The translations under genes were made by a program, and so were the position numbers. This document shows positions 7,735 to 16,132 of a stretch of 60,802 nucleotides of DNA, one piece after another. Numbering within the stretch: the stretch's first letter is position 1; every line of letters starts with the position of its first letter. This stretch comes from an uncultured Lachnospiraceae bacterium (GTDB lineage: Bacteria > Bacillota > Clostridia > Lachnospirales > Lachnospiraceae): NCBI GenBank assembly GCA_934394565.1, contig CAKRQV010000015.1, positions 1-60,802 of the forward strand, written 5' to 3'. The notes under the pieces were generated by a model. The model was not told the DNA's origin, searched no databases, and saw only the letters and a program-made list of their open reading frames with translations.

Positions 7735-7967
7735 CGTGTTACAGAGAATCCCCGGCGGCTGAGAGGGGTGCATCAGTAGGATATGGGAACATGGCTCTGG
7801 AGAGGCGCACCGAGGTCGTCTTTTTGACACTAAGGCTGCGACAGGTTCCGCCTGTTATAGCGGATAGGTATGTGCATGTACCTGCAGAGGCTGTTTTTGT
7901 GAGAAAGCAGTAAATGGAAGTGGTAACACGAGAGCATCGTCTTCCCCGTAGAGGGGGAGACTTTTTT
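7735..7967 (+). promoter_or_regulatory. T-box leader of metG with its terminator
   Basis: The region before metG has T-box layout: a Stem I-like segment with GGCTGAGAGGGG (7757-7768), a candidate methionine specifier ATG (7791-7793), a T-box-like sequence AATGGAAGTGGTAACACG (about 7912-7929), and a terminator GTCTTCCCC/GGGGGAGAC (7939-7961) followed by T6. Uncharged tRNA-Met would bind the specifier and T-box and favour antitermination. The element class is established for aminoacyl-tRNA synthetase genes in Firmicutes; the specifier choice is by eye and matches the gene. Confidence 0.85.
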
Positions 7968-8018
7968 ATTGCCTTATTTACGGACACCTTTGCAGGTTTT
8001 GAAGAAAGGAGAAATGAC

Positions 8019-9986
8019 ATGAACAGAGGAAAATATTATATGACAACAGCGATTGCCTACACATCGGGCAAGCCGCACATCGGTAACACGTACGAGATCG
8101 TGCTGGCAGATTCCATTGCCCGTTTCAAAAGACAGCAGGGCTACGATGTATTCTTCCAGACCGGTACGGATGAGCACGGCCAGAAGATCGAGCTGAAAGC
8201 CGAGGAGGCCGGTATTACTCCGAAGGAATATGTAGACAATGTTGCCGGTGAGATCAAAAGAATCTGGGATCTGATGAATACTTCCTATGATAAATTCATC
8301 CGTACGACCGATACTGATCATGAGAAACAGGTACAGAAGATCTTCAAAAAGCTGTACGATCAGGGAGATATCTACAAAGGCTACTACGAGGGTATGTACT
8401 GTACACCGTGTGAGTCTTTCTTTACAGAGTCCCAGCTGGTAGATGGTAAGTGCCCGGATTGTGGACGTCCGTGTACACCAGCGAAGGAGGAGGCTTACTT
8501 CTTCAAGATGAGTAAATATGCTGACCGTCTGATCGAGCATATCAATACGCATCCGGAGTTTATCCAGCCGGTATCCCGTAAAAACGAGATGATGAACAAT
8601 TTCCTCCTGCCGGGTCTGCAGGATCTGTGTGTATCCCGTACCTCTTTCACCTGGGGTATTCCGGTAACGTTTGATCCGAAACATGTAACGTATGTATGGC
8701 TGGACGCGCTGACAAACTATATCACCGGTATTGGTTATGACTGTGACGGAAATTCCAGCGACCTGTTTAAGAAAAACTGGCCGGCCGACCTGCATCTGAT
8801 TGGTAAGGATATTATCCGTTTCCATACCATTTACTGGCCGATCTTTTTGATGGCGCTAGATCTGCCGCTGCCGAAGCAGGTATTTGGTCATCCGTGGCTG
8901 TTACAGGGTGATGGTAAGATGAGTAAATCCAAGGGCAATGTGATCTATGCGGATGATCTGGTGGATCTGTTCGGTGTGGATGCTGTCCGTTATTTTGTAC
9001 TGCATGAGATGCCGTTTGAGAACGATGGTGTGATTACCTGGGAGCTGATGGTAGAGCGTCTGAATTCTGAGCTTGCCAATACACTGGGTAATCTGGTGAA
9101 TCGTACGATCTCCATGTCAAATAAATATTTTGATGGCCTTGTAAGACAGACGGGTGTGACAGAGGATGTGGATGCAGATCTGAAGGCTGTATGTGTGGCA
9201 ACTGTAGACAAAGTGGAAGCCAAAATGAATGAGCTACGTGTGGCAGATGCGATGACGGAGATTTTCAATCTGTTCAAACGCTGCAATAAATATATCGATG
9301 AGACGATGCCGTGGGCACTGGCCAAGGATGAGACAAAGAAAGAACGTCTGGAGGAGGTTCTGTACAATCTGGTAGAGAGCATCTGTATCGGTGCGACACT
9401 TTTGTCCTCTTTTATGCCGGAAACGACAGAAAAGATCCTGGATCAGCTGCATGCACCGGCCAGAGAGTACGATGATCTGAAGAAGTTTGGCCAGTATCCG
9501 TCCGGTCAGAAGGTAACAGATGCACCGCAGATCCTGTTTGCCCGTCTGGATCTCAAAGAGGTTATGGAAAAGGTGGAAGTGATCAAGGCCGCACAGAAAA
9601 CAGCGACAGCTCCGGCAGAGCCGGAAAAGGAAGAGGCTGTGATCGATATCGAGGCTAAGCCGGAGGTTACTTTTGAGGAGTTTGGTAAGATGCAGTTCCA
9701 GGTGGGTGAGATCATTGCCTGTGAGGCTGTGAAAAAGTCAAAGAAGCTGCTGTGCAGTCAGGTGAAGATCGGAAGTCAGGTAAAACAGATCGTGTCCGGC
9801 ATCAAGGCTCACTATTCCCCGGAGGAGATGGTTGGCAAGAAGGTCATGGTCCTGGTAAATCTGAAACCGGCGAAGCTGGCCGGAGTGCTGTCGGAGGGTA
9901 TGATTCTCTGCGCAGAGGATGCAGAGGGAAATCTGGCGCTGATGACACCGGAGAAAGAAATGCCTGCAGGAGCAGAGATCTGCTAA
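8019..9986 (+). CDS. metG: Methionyl-tRNA synthetase with C-terminal tRNA-binding domain
   Basis: The enzyme charges tRNA-Met with methionine. The frame stays open upstream into the T-box terminator; the ATG at 8019 follows GAAAGGAG and starts MNRGKYYMTT. The 655-residue protein has the class I HIGH-like signature PHIGN (from P19), a zinc knuckle region (CTPCESF...CPDCGRPC, about 128-151), KMSKSKGN from K300, an anticodon-binding helical domain, and from about residue 545 an EMAP/Trbp111-like tRNA-binding domain (VTFEEFGKMQFQVGEI), which makes such enzymes dimers. It is controlled by the T-box leader directly upstream. Confidence 0.97.
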   Translation: MNRGKYYMTTAIAYTSGKPHIGNTYEIVLADSIARFKRQQGYDVFFQTGTDEHGQKIELKAEEAGITPKEYVDNVAGEIKRIWDLMNTSYDKFIRTTDTDHEKQVQKIFKKLYDQGDIYKGYYEGMYCTPCESFFTESQLVDGKCPDCGRPCTPAKEEAYFFKMSKYADRLIEHINTHPEFIQPVSRKNEMMNNFLLPGLQDLCVSRTSFTWGIPVTFDPKHVTYVWLDALTNYITGIGYDCDGNSSDLFKKNWPADLHLIGKDIIRFHTIYWPIFLMALDLPLPKQVFGHPWLLQGDGKMSKSKGNVIYADDLVDLFGVDAVRYFVLHEMPFENDGVITWELMVERLNSELANTLGNLVNRTISMSNKYFDGLVRQTGVTEDVDADLKAVCVATVDKVEAKMNELRVADAMTEIFNLFKRCNKYIDETMPWALAKDETKKERLEEVLYNLVESICIGATLLSSFMPETTEKILDQLHAPAREYDDLKKFGQYPSGQKVTDAPQILFARLDLKEVMEKVEVIKAAQKTATAPAEPEKEEAVIDIEAKPEVTFEEFGKMQFQVGEIIACEAVKKSKKLLCSQVKIGSQVKQIVSGIKAHYSPEEMVGKKVMVLVNLKPAKLAGVLSEGMILCAEDAEGNLALMTPEKEMPAGAEIC

Positions 9987-10000
9987 AATAATGTGATAAC

Positions 10001-10052
10001 GCGGCGAGACTGCCTTGCTGCACTGGGAGGTGTAGCAAGGCAGTCCCGCCGC
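10001..10052 (+). terminator. Strong hairpin after metG
   Basis: GCGGCGAGACTGCCTTGCT pairs with AGCAAGGCAGTCCCGCCGC over about 18 bp. The following sequence (TATTTACATT) is only weakly T-rich, so termination may be partial and tatD may be partly co-transcribed with metG, as in many Firmicutes. Confidence 0.7.
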
Positions 10053-10118
10053 TATTTACATTATGAGGGACGCCGTGGGAAGAACGTGGTTGATAGAAGT
10101 CAGTGGAGGTGTTAAAGA

Positions 10119-10898
10119 GTGATGATTATTGAGACACATGCGCATTATGATGATGAGGCATTTGATGAGGATAGAGAAAGTTTGTTGGAATGTTTTCCGA
10201 AGGAAGGAATCGGACGGATAATTAATGTGGGTGCGAATATGCGGGGGAGTGAAAGCAGTGTGGCGCTGGCGAAGCGGTATCCGTATGTGTATGCGGCGGT
10301 TGGTGTGCATCCGGATGATGTGGAGGAGCTGGATGATGTTGCGATGAGCAGGCTGCATGAGCTGTGCCAGTTGGATAAGACGGTGGCGGTCGGTGAGATT
10401 GGGCTGGATTATTACTGGCATAAGGAAGAGGAACATCAGAAACTGCAGCAGTACTGGTTCCGCCAGCAGCTGGCGATAGCACGGGAGGAAAAGCTTCCGT
10501 TTATTATCCACAGCCGGGATGCAGCGAAGGACACATTGGATATTATGAAGGAGGAAAAAACCGGAGAAATCGGTGGCGTGGTGCACTGTTTTTCCTATTC
10601 TGTGGAACTGGCCAGGGAATATGTGAAGATGGGGCTGTATATCGGTGTTGGAGGTGTCGTAACCTTCAAAAATGCCCGTAAACTTAAGGATGTTGTGATG
10701 GATATTCCGCTCGAATACATTGTTCTCGAGACGGACAGCCCTTATATGGCACCGACACCGTATCGTGGGAAACGAAATTGCTCTCTGTATCTTCCCTATG
10801 TGGCCGAAGAAATTGCCCGGTTGAAAAATATTTCTGCCGAAGAAGTTATAACTGTAACAGAACAGAATGCACGCAGATTGTTTGCAAAGCTTCAATAA
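10119..10898 (+). CDS. tatD: TatD-family metal-dependent DNase
   Basis: This is a TIM-barrel hydrolase with 3'-5' exonuclease activity in the characterised family members. The protein has 259 residues. Metal ligands: the HxH of ETHAHYD near the N-terminus, the VGEIGLDYYW Glu, FIIHSRDA, VHCFSYS, and the ETDSPYMAP aspartate. A GTG start at 10119 is placed 9 nt after GGAGG; the adjacent ATG at 10122 is the alternative. It sits downstream of metG, an arrangement conserved in Firmicutes (metG-tatD). Confidence 0.95.
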   Translation: MMIIETHAHYDDEAFDEDRESLLECFPKEGIGRIINVGANMRGSESSVALAKRYPYVYAAVGVHPDDVEELDDVAMSRLHELCQLDKTVAVGEIGLDYYWHKEEEHQKLQQYWFRQQLAIAREEKLPFIIHSRDAAKDTLDIMKEEKTGEIGGVVHCFSYSVELAREYVKMGLYIGVGGVVTFKNARKLKDVVMDIPLEYIVLETDSPYMAPTPYRGKRNCSLYLPYVAEEIARLKNISAEEVITVTEQNARRLFAKLQ

Positions 10899-10925
10899 AG
10901 ACGGTTGCGACGGATGTCTGGAGAT

Positions 10926-10953
10926 AGAGCAAAGCCGCCCGCTCTTTCTTTTT
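10926..10953 (+). terminator. Weak terminator after tatD
   Basis: The 5-bp stem AGAGC/GCTCT is followed by the T-rich tract TTCTTTTT. It is short, so termination may be incomplete. Confidence 0.4.
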
Positions 10954-11027
10954 ATGCATCCGTCACTTTTCCCAATTTCCCTGTCATTTTTTGTACAATT
11001 TCCCCGACCGATTCTCTGACACATTCA

Positions 11028-11057
11028 TTGACTTTCATCTATACCGATTGGTATAAT
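11028..11057 (+). promoter_or_regulatory. tetR-glgB promoter with TetR-type operator
   Basis: TTGACT (11028-11033), an 18-nt spacer and TATAAT (11052-11057). A 16-bp near-palindrome, TATACCGATTGGTATA (11040-11055, two mismatched positions), covers the spacer and -10. Its ATACCGA/TCGGTAT-like half-sites are typical of TetR-family operators, suggesting direct autorepression. Confidence 0.75.
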
Positions 11058-11103
11058 TGAAGATAACAGTGGAACACTATGTACATTTTTACCGGAGAAT
11101 ATC

Positions 11104-11688
11104 ATGGAAAATAAAGAAAATCTACTGACCTGTGCAAGGGATCTGTTCTACGCCAGAGGTTATGATGCGGTAGGCATACAGGAGATCGTAGATGCCGCCG
11201 GAGTGACAAAACCGACCATGTATTATTACTTCGGCAGCAAAAAAGGTCTGCTCGAAGAACTTATGCGCCGGATCTTTGACGAACTGCAGGGACAGATGGA
11301 GCAGGCGGCCACCAGAAGAGAAGAAGACCGGTTCCCGGATATTCTGTATCGTGTGGTGGATACGTTTTTGCATTATGCGACATCGCATGAGAAGGAATAC
11401 CGTTTTGCGCTGGCTTTGTATTATACAGGTGAAGAAAACGAAGGACATCTGGTGGTAAAGCCTCTGATCGGCAGATATTACAGCCGTCTGGTACAGATTT
11501 TTGCAGAAGCCGCCGATGAGCTTGGCAATATGCATGGCAGGCAGAAACAGTTTGCCTTAGGGTTACAGGGTATTCTGGATACTTCTTTTCTGCTGTACTG
11601 TAACCAGCCCAAAGAAGAAAGAGAAGAATTTACAGAAGACAGGATCCGCAGTATCCTGCAGCAGTTTATGTACGGAATATATTCATAA
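11104..11688 (+). CDS. TetR-family transcriptional regulator
   Basis: The protein has 194 residues. The N-terminal three-helix DNA-binding domain shows the family pattern (ARDLFYARGYDAVGIQEIV followed by GVTKPTMYYYFGSKKGLLEE, about 11-52). The C-terminal ligand-binding helices are not family-diagnostic. A TetR-like operator overlaps its promoter. The glgB gene begins 14 nt after its stop, behind AAGGAGG, so the regulator and the branching enzyme are one transcription unit. Control of glycogen synthesis by this protein is inferred from that linkage. Confidence 0.93.
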   Translation: MENKENLLTCARDLFYARGYDAVGIQEIVDAAGVTKPTMYYYFGSKKGLLEELMRRIFDELQGQMEQAATRREEDRFPDILYRVVDTFLHYATSHEKEYRFALALYYTGEENEGHLVVKPLIGRYYSRLVQIFAEAADELGNMHGRQKQFALGLQGILDTSFLLYCNQPKEEREEFTEDRIRSILQQFMYGIYS

Positions 11689-11702
11689 GGAGGAATGATA
11701 GA

Positions 11703-13616
11703 ATGTTAGAGAGCGAGATCAGATTCGGGGAGCTTGATCAGTATCTGTTTGGACAGGGCAATCATAACGAGATTTATAAAAAACTTGGTGCACATCCCGC
11801 AGAGACAGAAAAAGGCGAAAAGGGCTTCCATTTCGCTGTATGGGCACCAAATGCACTGTCGGTTTCCGTGATCGGTGAATTTAATGACTGGGGCGAAAAA
11901 GACGGCGGCAACTTTATGAAAAAAGTTGGGGAGATCGGTGTCTGGGAGACATTTATTCCCGGCGTGAAAATCGGTGATATGTACAAATACCGTATTGCCG
12001 CCATGGACGGACGGATCCTTGACAAGGCGGATCCGTATGGTAACTGGGCAGAGCTTCGCCCGGGCACGGCATCCCGCACGGCAGATATCGAAAATTTTAA
12101 ATGGTCCGATACTACTTGGATGAAAAAGAGAGCCGAGTTCGATGTACATACATCCCCGATGGCGATTTACGAGGTTCACCCGGGTTCCTGGAGAAAGCAT
12201 CCGGCGACTGAAGAGGATCCGGAGGGTTACTACAACTACCGGGAGCTGGCAGTGGAGCTGGCAGACTATGTCAAAGATATGGGATATACCCATGTAGAGC
12301 TGATGGGTATTGCGGAGCATCCATTTGACGGTTCCTGGGGGTATCAGGTGACCGGTTACTATGCACCGACGTCCCGCCATGGTTCACCTCTGGATTTTAA
12401 ATATATGGTCAATTATCTCCATAAAAAGGGCATTGGCGTAATTCTTGACTGGGTTCCGGCACATTTTCCAAAGGATGCCTGCGGACTGGCAGAGTTTGAC
12501 GGTACATGCTGTTATGAACATCAGGATCCGCGGCAGGGCGAACATCCGGACTGGGGTACAAAGATCTTTAACTATGGCCGTCCGGAGGTTTCAAACTTTC
12601 TTCTTGGAAATGCCATGTTCTGGGTAGAAGACTATCATGTAGACGGCCTTCGTGTGGATGCCGTAGCTTCTATGCTGTATCTGGATTACGGTAAAAGTGA
12701 TGGTGGCTGGGTAGCCAATAAATATGGCGGTAATGAAAATCTTGAAGCCATTGAATTTTTCAAGCACCTGAATACCTGCGTACAGGGACGCAATCCGGGC
12801 GTGGTAACGATCGCAGAAGAATCTACCACATGGCCGAAACTGACAGCACCTGTAGAAGATGACGGACTGAATTTCTCTTTGAAATGGAATATGGGCTGGA
12901 TGCATGATTTCCTTGATTATATGAAGCTGGATCCGTATTTCCGCAAGGATAATCACAATAAGATGACCTTCTCCATGACCTATGCGTTCAGTGAGAATTT
13001 TGTTCTCGTGCTGTCCCATGATGAGGTCGTTCATCTGAAGTGCTCGATGCTCAATAAGATGCCGGGCTATATGGAGGATAAGTTTGAAAACCTGAAATGT
13101 GGGTATGCTTTTATGACCGGTCATCCTGGCAAAAAGCTTCTGTTTATGGGACAGGAATTTGGTCAGCTGCAGGAGTGGAGTGAAGCCAGAGAACTGGACT
13201 GGTATCTGCTGAAGGAAGCACCGCACCGGCATTTACAGGAGTTTTACAAGGATCTTTTGCATATGTATAAAAAGTATCCGGCACTGGGGCAGAATGACAA
13301 GGGGTACGAAGGGTTTCAGTGGATCAATGCAGACGATGCCTACAGAAGTATCTTCAGTTTTGTACGCTGGTCACCGACCGGCAAGAACAATCTGCTTTTT
13401 GTGATCAATTTTACTCCGATGGAGCGAAGCGATTACAGAGTCGGTGTGCCGAAAAAGAAGAAATATACACTGGTACTGAACAGCAAAGATCCGAAATATG
13501 GCGGAGATTACACGCCACCGACTGTATATACAGCGACAGCTGTTGTCTGTGACGGTCAGCCGTATTCGATCGGTTATCCGCTGCCACCGTATGGTGTGGC
13601 TGTATTCAAATTCTAG
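11703..13616 (+). CDS. glgB: 1,4-alpha-glucan branching enzyme
   Basis: This GH13 enzyme introduces alpha-1,6 branches into glycogen. The protein has 637 residues: a CBM48-like N-terminal domain (about 15-130, FHFAVWAPNALSVSVIGEFNDW), then the catalytic barrel with nucleophile Asp319 in GLRVDAVASM, acid/base Glu372 in TIAEES, and the LSHDEVVH motif, and a C-terminal beta domain ending YGVAVFKF. The length is typical for short-form GlgB. No other glg genes are adjacent; instead it is paired with a TetR regulator, so its control may be separate from a main glycogen operon elsewhere. Confidence 0.96.
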   Translation: MLESEIRFGELDQYLFGQGNHNEIYKKLGAHPAETEKGEKGFHFAVWAPNALSVSVIGEFNDWGEKDGGNFMKKVGEIGVWETFIPGVKIGDMYKYRIAAMDGRILDKADPYGNWAELRPGTASRTADIENFKWSDTTWMKKRAEFDVHTSPMAIYEVHPGSWRKHPATEEDPEGYYNYRELAVELADYVKDMGYTHVELMGIAEHPFDGSWGYQVTGYYAPTSRHGSPLDFKYMVNYLHKKGIGVILDWVPAHFPKDACGLAEFDGTCCYEHQDPRQGEHPDWGTKIFNYGRPEVSNFLLGNAMFWVEDYHVDGLRVDAVASMLYLDYGKSDGGWVANKYGGNENLEAIEFFKHLNTCVQGRNPGVVTIAEESTTWPKLTAPVEDDGLNFSLKWNMGWMHDFLDYMKLDPYFRKDNHNKMTFSMTYAFSENFVLVLSHDEVVHLKCSMLNKMPGYMEDKFENLKCGYAFMTGHPGKKLLFMGQEFGQLQEWSEARELDWYLLKEAPHRHLQEFYKDLLHMYKKYPALGQNDKGYEGFQWINADDAYRSIFSFVRWSPTGKNNLLFVINFTPMERSDYRVGVPKKKKYTLVLNSKDPKYGGDYTPPTVYTATAVVCDGQPYSIGYPLPPYGVAVFKF

Positions 13617-13664
13617 GAGAACTCACGAGGCGTATTTCGCATGGGTGTAGCAAAAAAGGCTGGC

Positions 13665-13694
13665 TTGACAGTCACCGTATAGAAATGCTATGGT
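13665..13694 (+). promoter_or_regulatory. SigA-type promoter of the lipoprotein gene
   Basis: TTGACA (13665-13670), an 18-nt spacer and TATGGT (13689-13694), 32 nt before the start codon. Confidence 0.7.
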
Positions 13695-13726
13695 ATGTAA
13701 ATACGACAGAAAAGAGGTTTTGACAG

Positions 13727-14389
13727 ATGAGAATACAGAAAGTATGTGCAGCAGTGCTGGGACTTGTGCTTGTCGCAGGCAGTGTACTGACAGGCTGTGG
13801 AAGCAAAAAGACAGCGCAGATCGCTCCGTTTTCAGAAGCTACCTGGGAGACGACAGAGAGTGACCTTGCGACTCTGGAGACAGGGGAAGAGGGCGAATCC
13901 TATCCGTCGATGTATTATGGACAGACCCATACCTATGCTAAAAACTATCTGGATCATGATGGTACAGTCAAATATATGTTTGATGACAAAGGTGCCCTGA
14001 TGGGTCTGGCCTGGACCGCAGTAGCTGAGTCCGAGGAACAGTACCAGGATATTTACAATAAATTGAAAGACAGCCTGAAAAAGAAATATGGTGACAGCAC
14101 AGACCGTTCCGGTACATCCAATGCAGGAGATGCATGGTACACAGACGAGGGCGATATCATTTTGATCGGTTCCAGTACCGATACCCTCAAAGTTGTGCAG
14201 TGCGGCTATCTGAATCCGATTGTTTCCGGCGAGGACAATACCGATTACATCCGGTCTTCGACAGCATCCGAGACCAGTGAGGCAGCGGAGAGTTCAGCGG
14301 GGTCGGTTGTTGGATCACAGACAGACGAAACGGTATCTTCTGGCAGTGAAGCATCGTCCACGGTGACAGAGACGTCTGTAACAAAATAA
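13727..14389 (+). CDS. Predicted lipoprotein, function unknown
   Basis: The protein has 220 residues. A lipoprotein signal peptide ends in the lipobox LTGC (Cys24), so the mature protein should be tethered to the outer face of the membrane. A soluble domain (about 35-170) contains paired Trp/Tyr-rich strands (YYGQTHTYAKNY, DAWYTDEGDIILIG) and an amphipathic helix (SEEQYQDIYNKLKDSLKKKYG). The C-terminal 50 residues are a low-complexity Ser/Thr/Glu tail. I do not recognise the fold. It has its own promoter and terminator. Confidence 0.85.
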   Translation: MRIQKVCAAVLGLVLVAGSVLTGCGSKKTAQIAPFSEATWETTESDLATLETGEEGESYPSMYYGQTHTYAKNYLDHDGTVKYMFDDKGALMGLAWTAVAESEEQYQDIYNKLKDSLKKKYGDSTDRSGTSNAGDAWYTDEGDIILIGSSTDTLKVVQCGYLNPIVSGEDNTDYIRSSTASETSEAAESSAGSVVGSQTDETVSSGSEASSTVTETSVTK

Positions 14390-14411
14390 CAGTACAAAAT
14401 AGGAAATAGTG

Positions 14412-14466
14412 AAAGCCGATATACAAAAAAGGAAACATGCTCCTTTGAAATGTATATCGGCTTTTT
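14412..14466. terminator. Bidirectional terminator between the lipoprotein and Rpn-like genes
   Basis: AAAGCCGATATAC pairs with GTATATCGGCTTT, with T-runs on both strands (TTTTT on plus; the complementary A-run gives TTTC on minus). It serves the convergent genes at 13727 and 14524. Confidence 0.88.
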
Positions 14467-14523
14467 AGGGTTGTTTTAGCATGTAAAGAAAGCTACAGAG
14501 GGAATTCCTTTTGATGGTATGCA

Positions 14524-15687
14524 TCATACGGAAGGTGTCGGTATTGCCTCACTGCCATACAGTTTATCATAGAGCTGGTTGGCATCCGCGTCAGGCATGG
14601 ATAAGACAGCCGTATAGATTGGCTGAATAGTTTCTCGAGATTCTTCAAGTTCACTTGAGGCAGAGTTTACATCCTTGCCTTTTTGCACCTTTTTTATTAC
14701 CTGAGAAATCAGACAGATTTTCTGCCCCTGGGAAAGCCCCTGGGAAAGTCCCTGGGAAAGCCCCTGGGAAAGTCCCTGGGAAAGCCCTTGGGAAAGCCCC
14801 TGGGAAAGTCCTTCGGAAAGCCCTTCGGAAAGTCCAAGAGCGCGCCCTTCAGCAAGTCCCCGTGCGAGGCCCTCTTCTCTTGCTTCTTCTTCAAAAAAAT
14901 CACTCCAGTTGCACATCTCATTTACACATCCTTTCGTTTCAATATTCATAATAAATCCATAAGTGTCCTGCAAAAGCTGCTTTTTTTCCTCTGCTGGAAG
15001 TTTGGAAAACAGAAGTTCCAGAATAGCGATGGCTGTATTCCCGGATGGCGAAAAATTTTCCTGATGTCGTATACGAAAGATCACGGCATGAATAAGATCA
15101 AACACCGGTTGCCAATGGCTGATGCCGTACGTCAGCTGGCTGGAAAGACCTATTTTCATCACGGAGTCCTCGGCTTTCGGTGTGTCCATGCAGATCCAGA
15201 TGCTGTATACCGGTTTGAGATTATCGTAATCCGAATGAAAAAACTCGATATTTTTCTGCGCAGAGATCATCCGGGAAACATAGTAGGTGATCCTGTTCTC
15301 AATATGATATTTCAACTTTGCAAAGCTTATGCTCCTCTGTGCTTCAAGGTTCAGCAGAATCTTGCTGGGAGTTCCGTGATAAAAAAGCGTAAAGCGGATA
15401 TCATACAGTATTTTGCCATCCGTTTCGCTGTTGTCTTCTGTCCATTGTCCGGGGATCTTTTGCATAACCATTTCCGGAAAGGTCAGGGTGACTACCGGAT
15501 GATCAATACAGGGCAGAATCTCTGATATTGGCATATCGTGAAAAACAGGAATAGCTTCCCGGACAATATGAGCCAGAACCTGTGGATCGGCCAGCAGACA
15601 TTTGGCATAATCATCCCGTAATGCTTTTTCGGTATCGATCCGATCAAGTGTCTGGGACAGATATGAGGGTACTTTTTGATAAAACAT
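14524..15687 (-). CDS. Rpn-family nuclease-like protein with GLSQ tandem repeat
   Basis: The protein has 387 residues. The frame is open to 15723, but the ATG at 15687 follows AAAGGAGGA at the right distance and is preferred. The N-terminal domain has Rpn-like features: an F-x-x-x-LADPQVLAHIV helix, then ILYDIRFTLFYHG and ILLNLEAQRS (a D-x(n)-E-x-Q core of the PD-(D/E)XK type), and SIWICMD. Toward the C-terminus comes an exact tetrapeptide repeat, (GLSE)2 then (GLSQ)7. It is probably the same broad family as the gene at 5224 but little alike in sequence. Its tail end, after the repeat, has no recognised domain. Confidence 0.8.
   Translation of the reverse strand: MFYQKVPSYLSQTLDRIDTEKALRDDYAKCLLADPQVLAHIVREAIPVFHDMPISEILPCIDHPVVTLTFPEMVMQKIPGQWTEDNSETDGKILYDIRFTLFYHGTPSKILLNLEAQRSISFAKLKYHIENRITYYVSRMISAQKNIEFFHSDYDNLKPVYSIWICMDTPKAEDSVMKIGLSSQLTYGISHWQPVFDLIHAVIFRIRHQENFSPSGNTAIAILELLFSKLPAEEKKQLLQDTYGFIMNIETKGCVNEMCNWSDFFEEEAREEGLARGLAEGRALGLSEGLSEGLSQGLSQGLSQGLSQGLSQGLSQGLSQGQKICLISQVIKKVQKGKDVNSASSELEESRETIQPIYTAVLSMPDADANQLYDKLYGSEAIPTPSV
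14728..14835 (-). repeat. Nine 12-bp tandem repeats coding GLSQ/GLSE
   Basis: Units of the form CTGGGAAAG(C/T)CC (plus strand) recur seven times from 14728 to 14811, followed by two TTCGGAAAG(C/T)CC units to 14835. The unit is a multiple of three, so copy-number change would keep the frame of the Rpn-like gene. Confidence 0.92.
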
Positions 15688-16019
15688 GCAGTCCTCCTTT
15701 GAAATAGAGACGGAGAAACACAAGTCTTGTTTTGTTGAAAATGAGAAATCTCCGTCGATTCTGTTATGAACATCTGAGATTTCTTTGATCGAATGATCGT
15801 GATATGTGTTTTACACAGAAATGAAATATCATGATGTTGATTTAGTTATAGTTTAGCAGGAGTATAGTTTTTTGTAAAGAGGTTTTGGGGAAAGAAACGG
15901 AGAAATGATGAAAAAAATAGTTGATATAATGTGGTAGTAGATCACAGATATTCAGATGCTGAGTGAACCGTAATGAAAACAGTCATACATAGTATTTTCC
16001 TGATTTGAAAAGAAAACAC
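15688..16019. other. Intergenic region, mostly featureless
   Basis: Apart from a hairpin with arms GACGGAGA (15709-15716) and TCTCCGTC (15749-15756) in the leader of the minus-strand Rpn-like gene, I see no gene, RNA or clear promoter in this stretch. Confidence 0.5.
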
Positions 16020-16080
16020 TTGCAAATTTCATTCGAGTATTGTATAGTGAAATCGCAGAAAACCGAAACGTTTCGGTTTT
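16020..16080 (+). promoter_or_regulatory. Promoter and LacI-type operator of the aldolase operon
   Basis: TTGCAA (16020-16025), a 17-nt spacer and TATAGT (16043-16048). A perfect 22-bp palindrome with a central CG (AAACCGAAACG / CGTTTCGGTTT core, 16059-16080) lies about where transcription starts. Position and central CG are typical of LacI-family repression. The likely regulator is encoded as the second gene of the operon. Confidence 0.85.
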
Positions 16081-16132
16081 GTAAAAACAATAAGTACATA
16101 TTGTAAGTTAATCCATACAGGAGGACAAGAAA

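Noticed and set aside
7974..8825. A 283-codon minus-strand frame over the start of metG
   Set aside because: It lies antisense to a certain gene, has no recognisable domain and no start signal.
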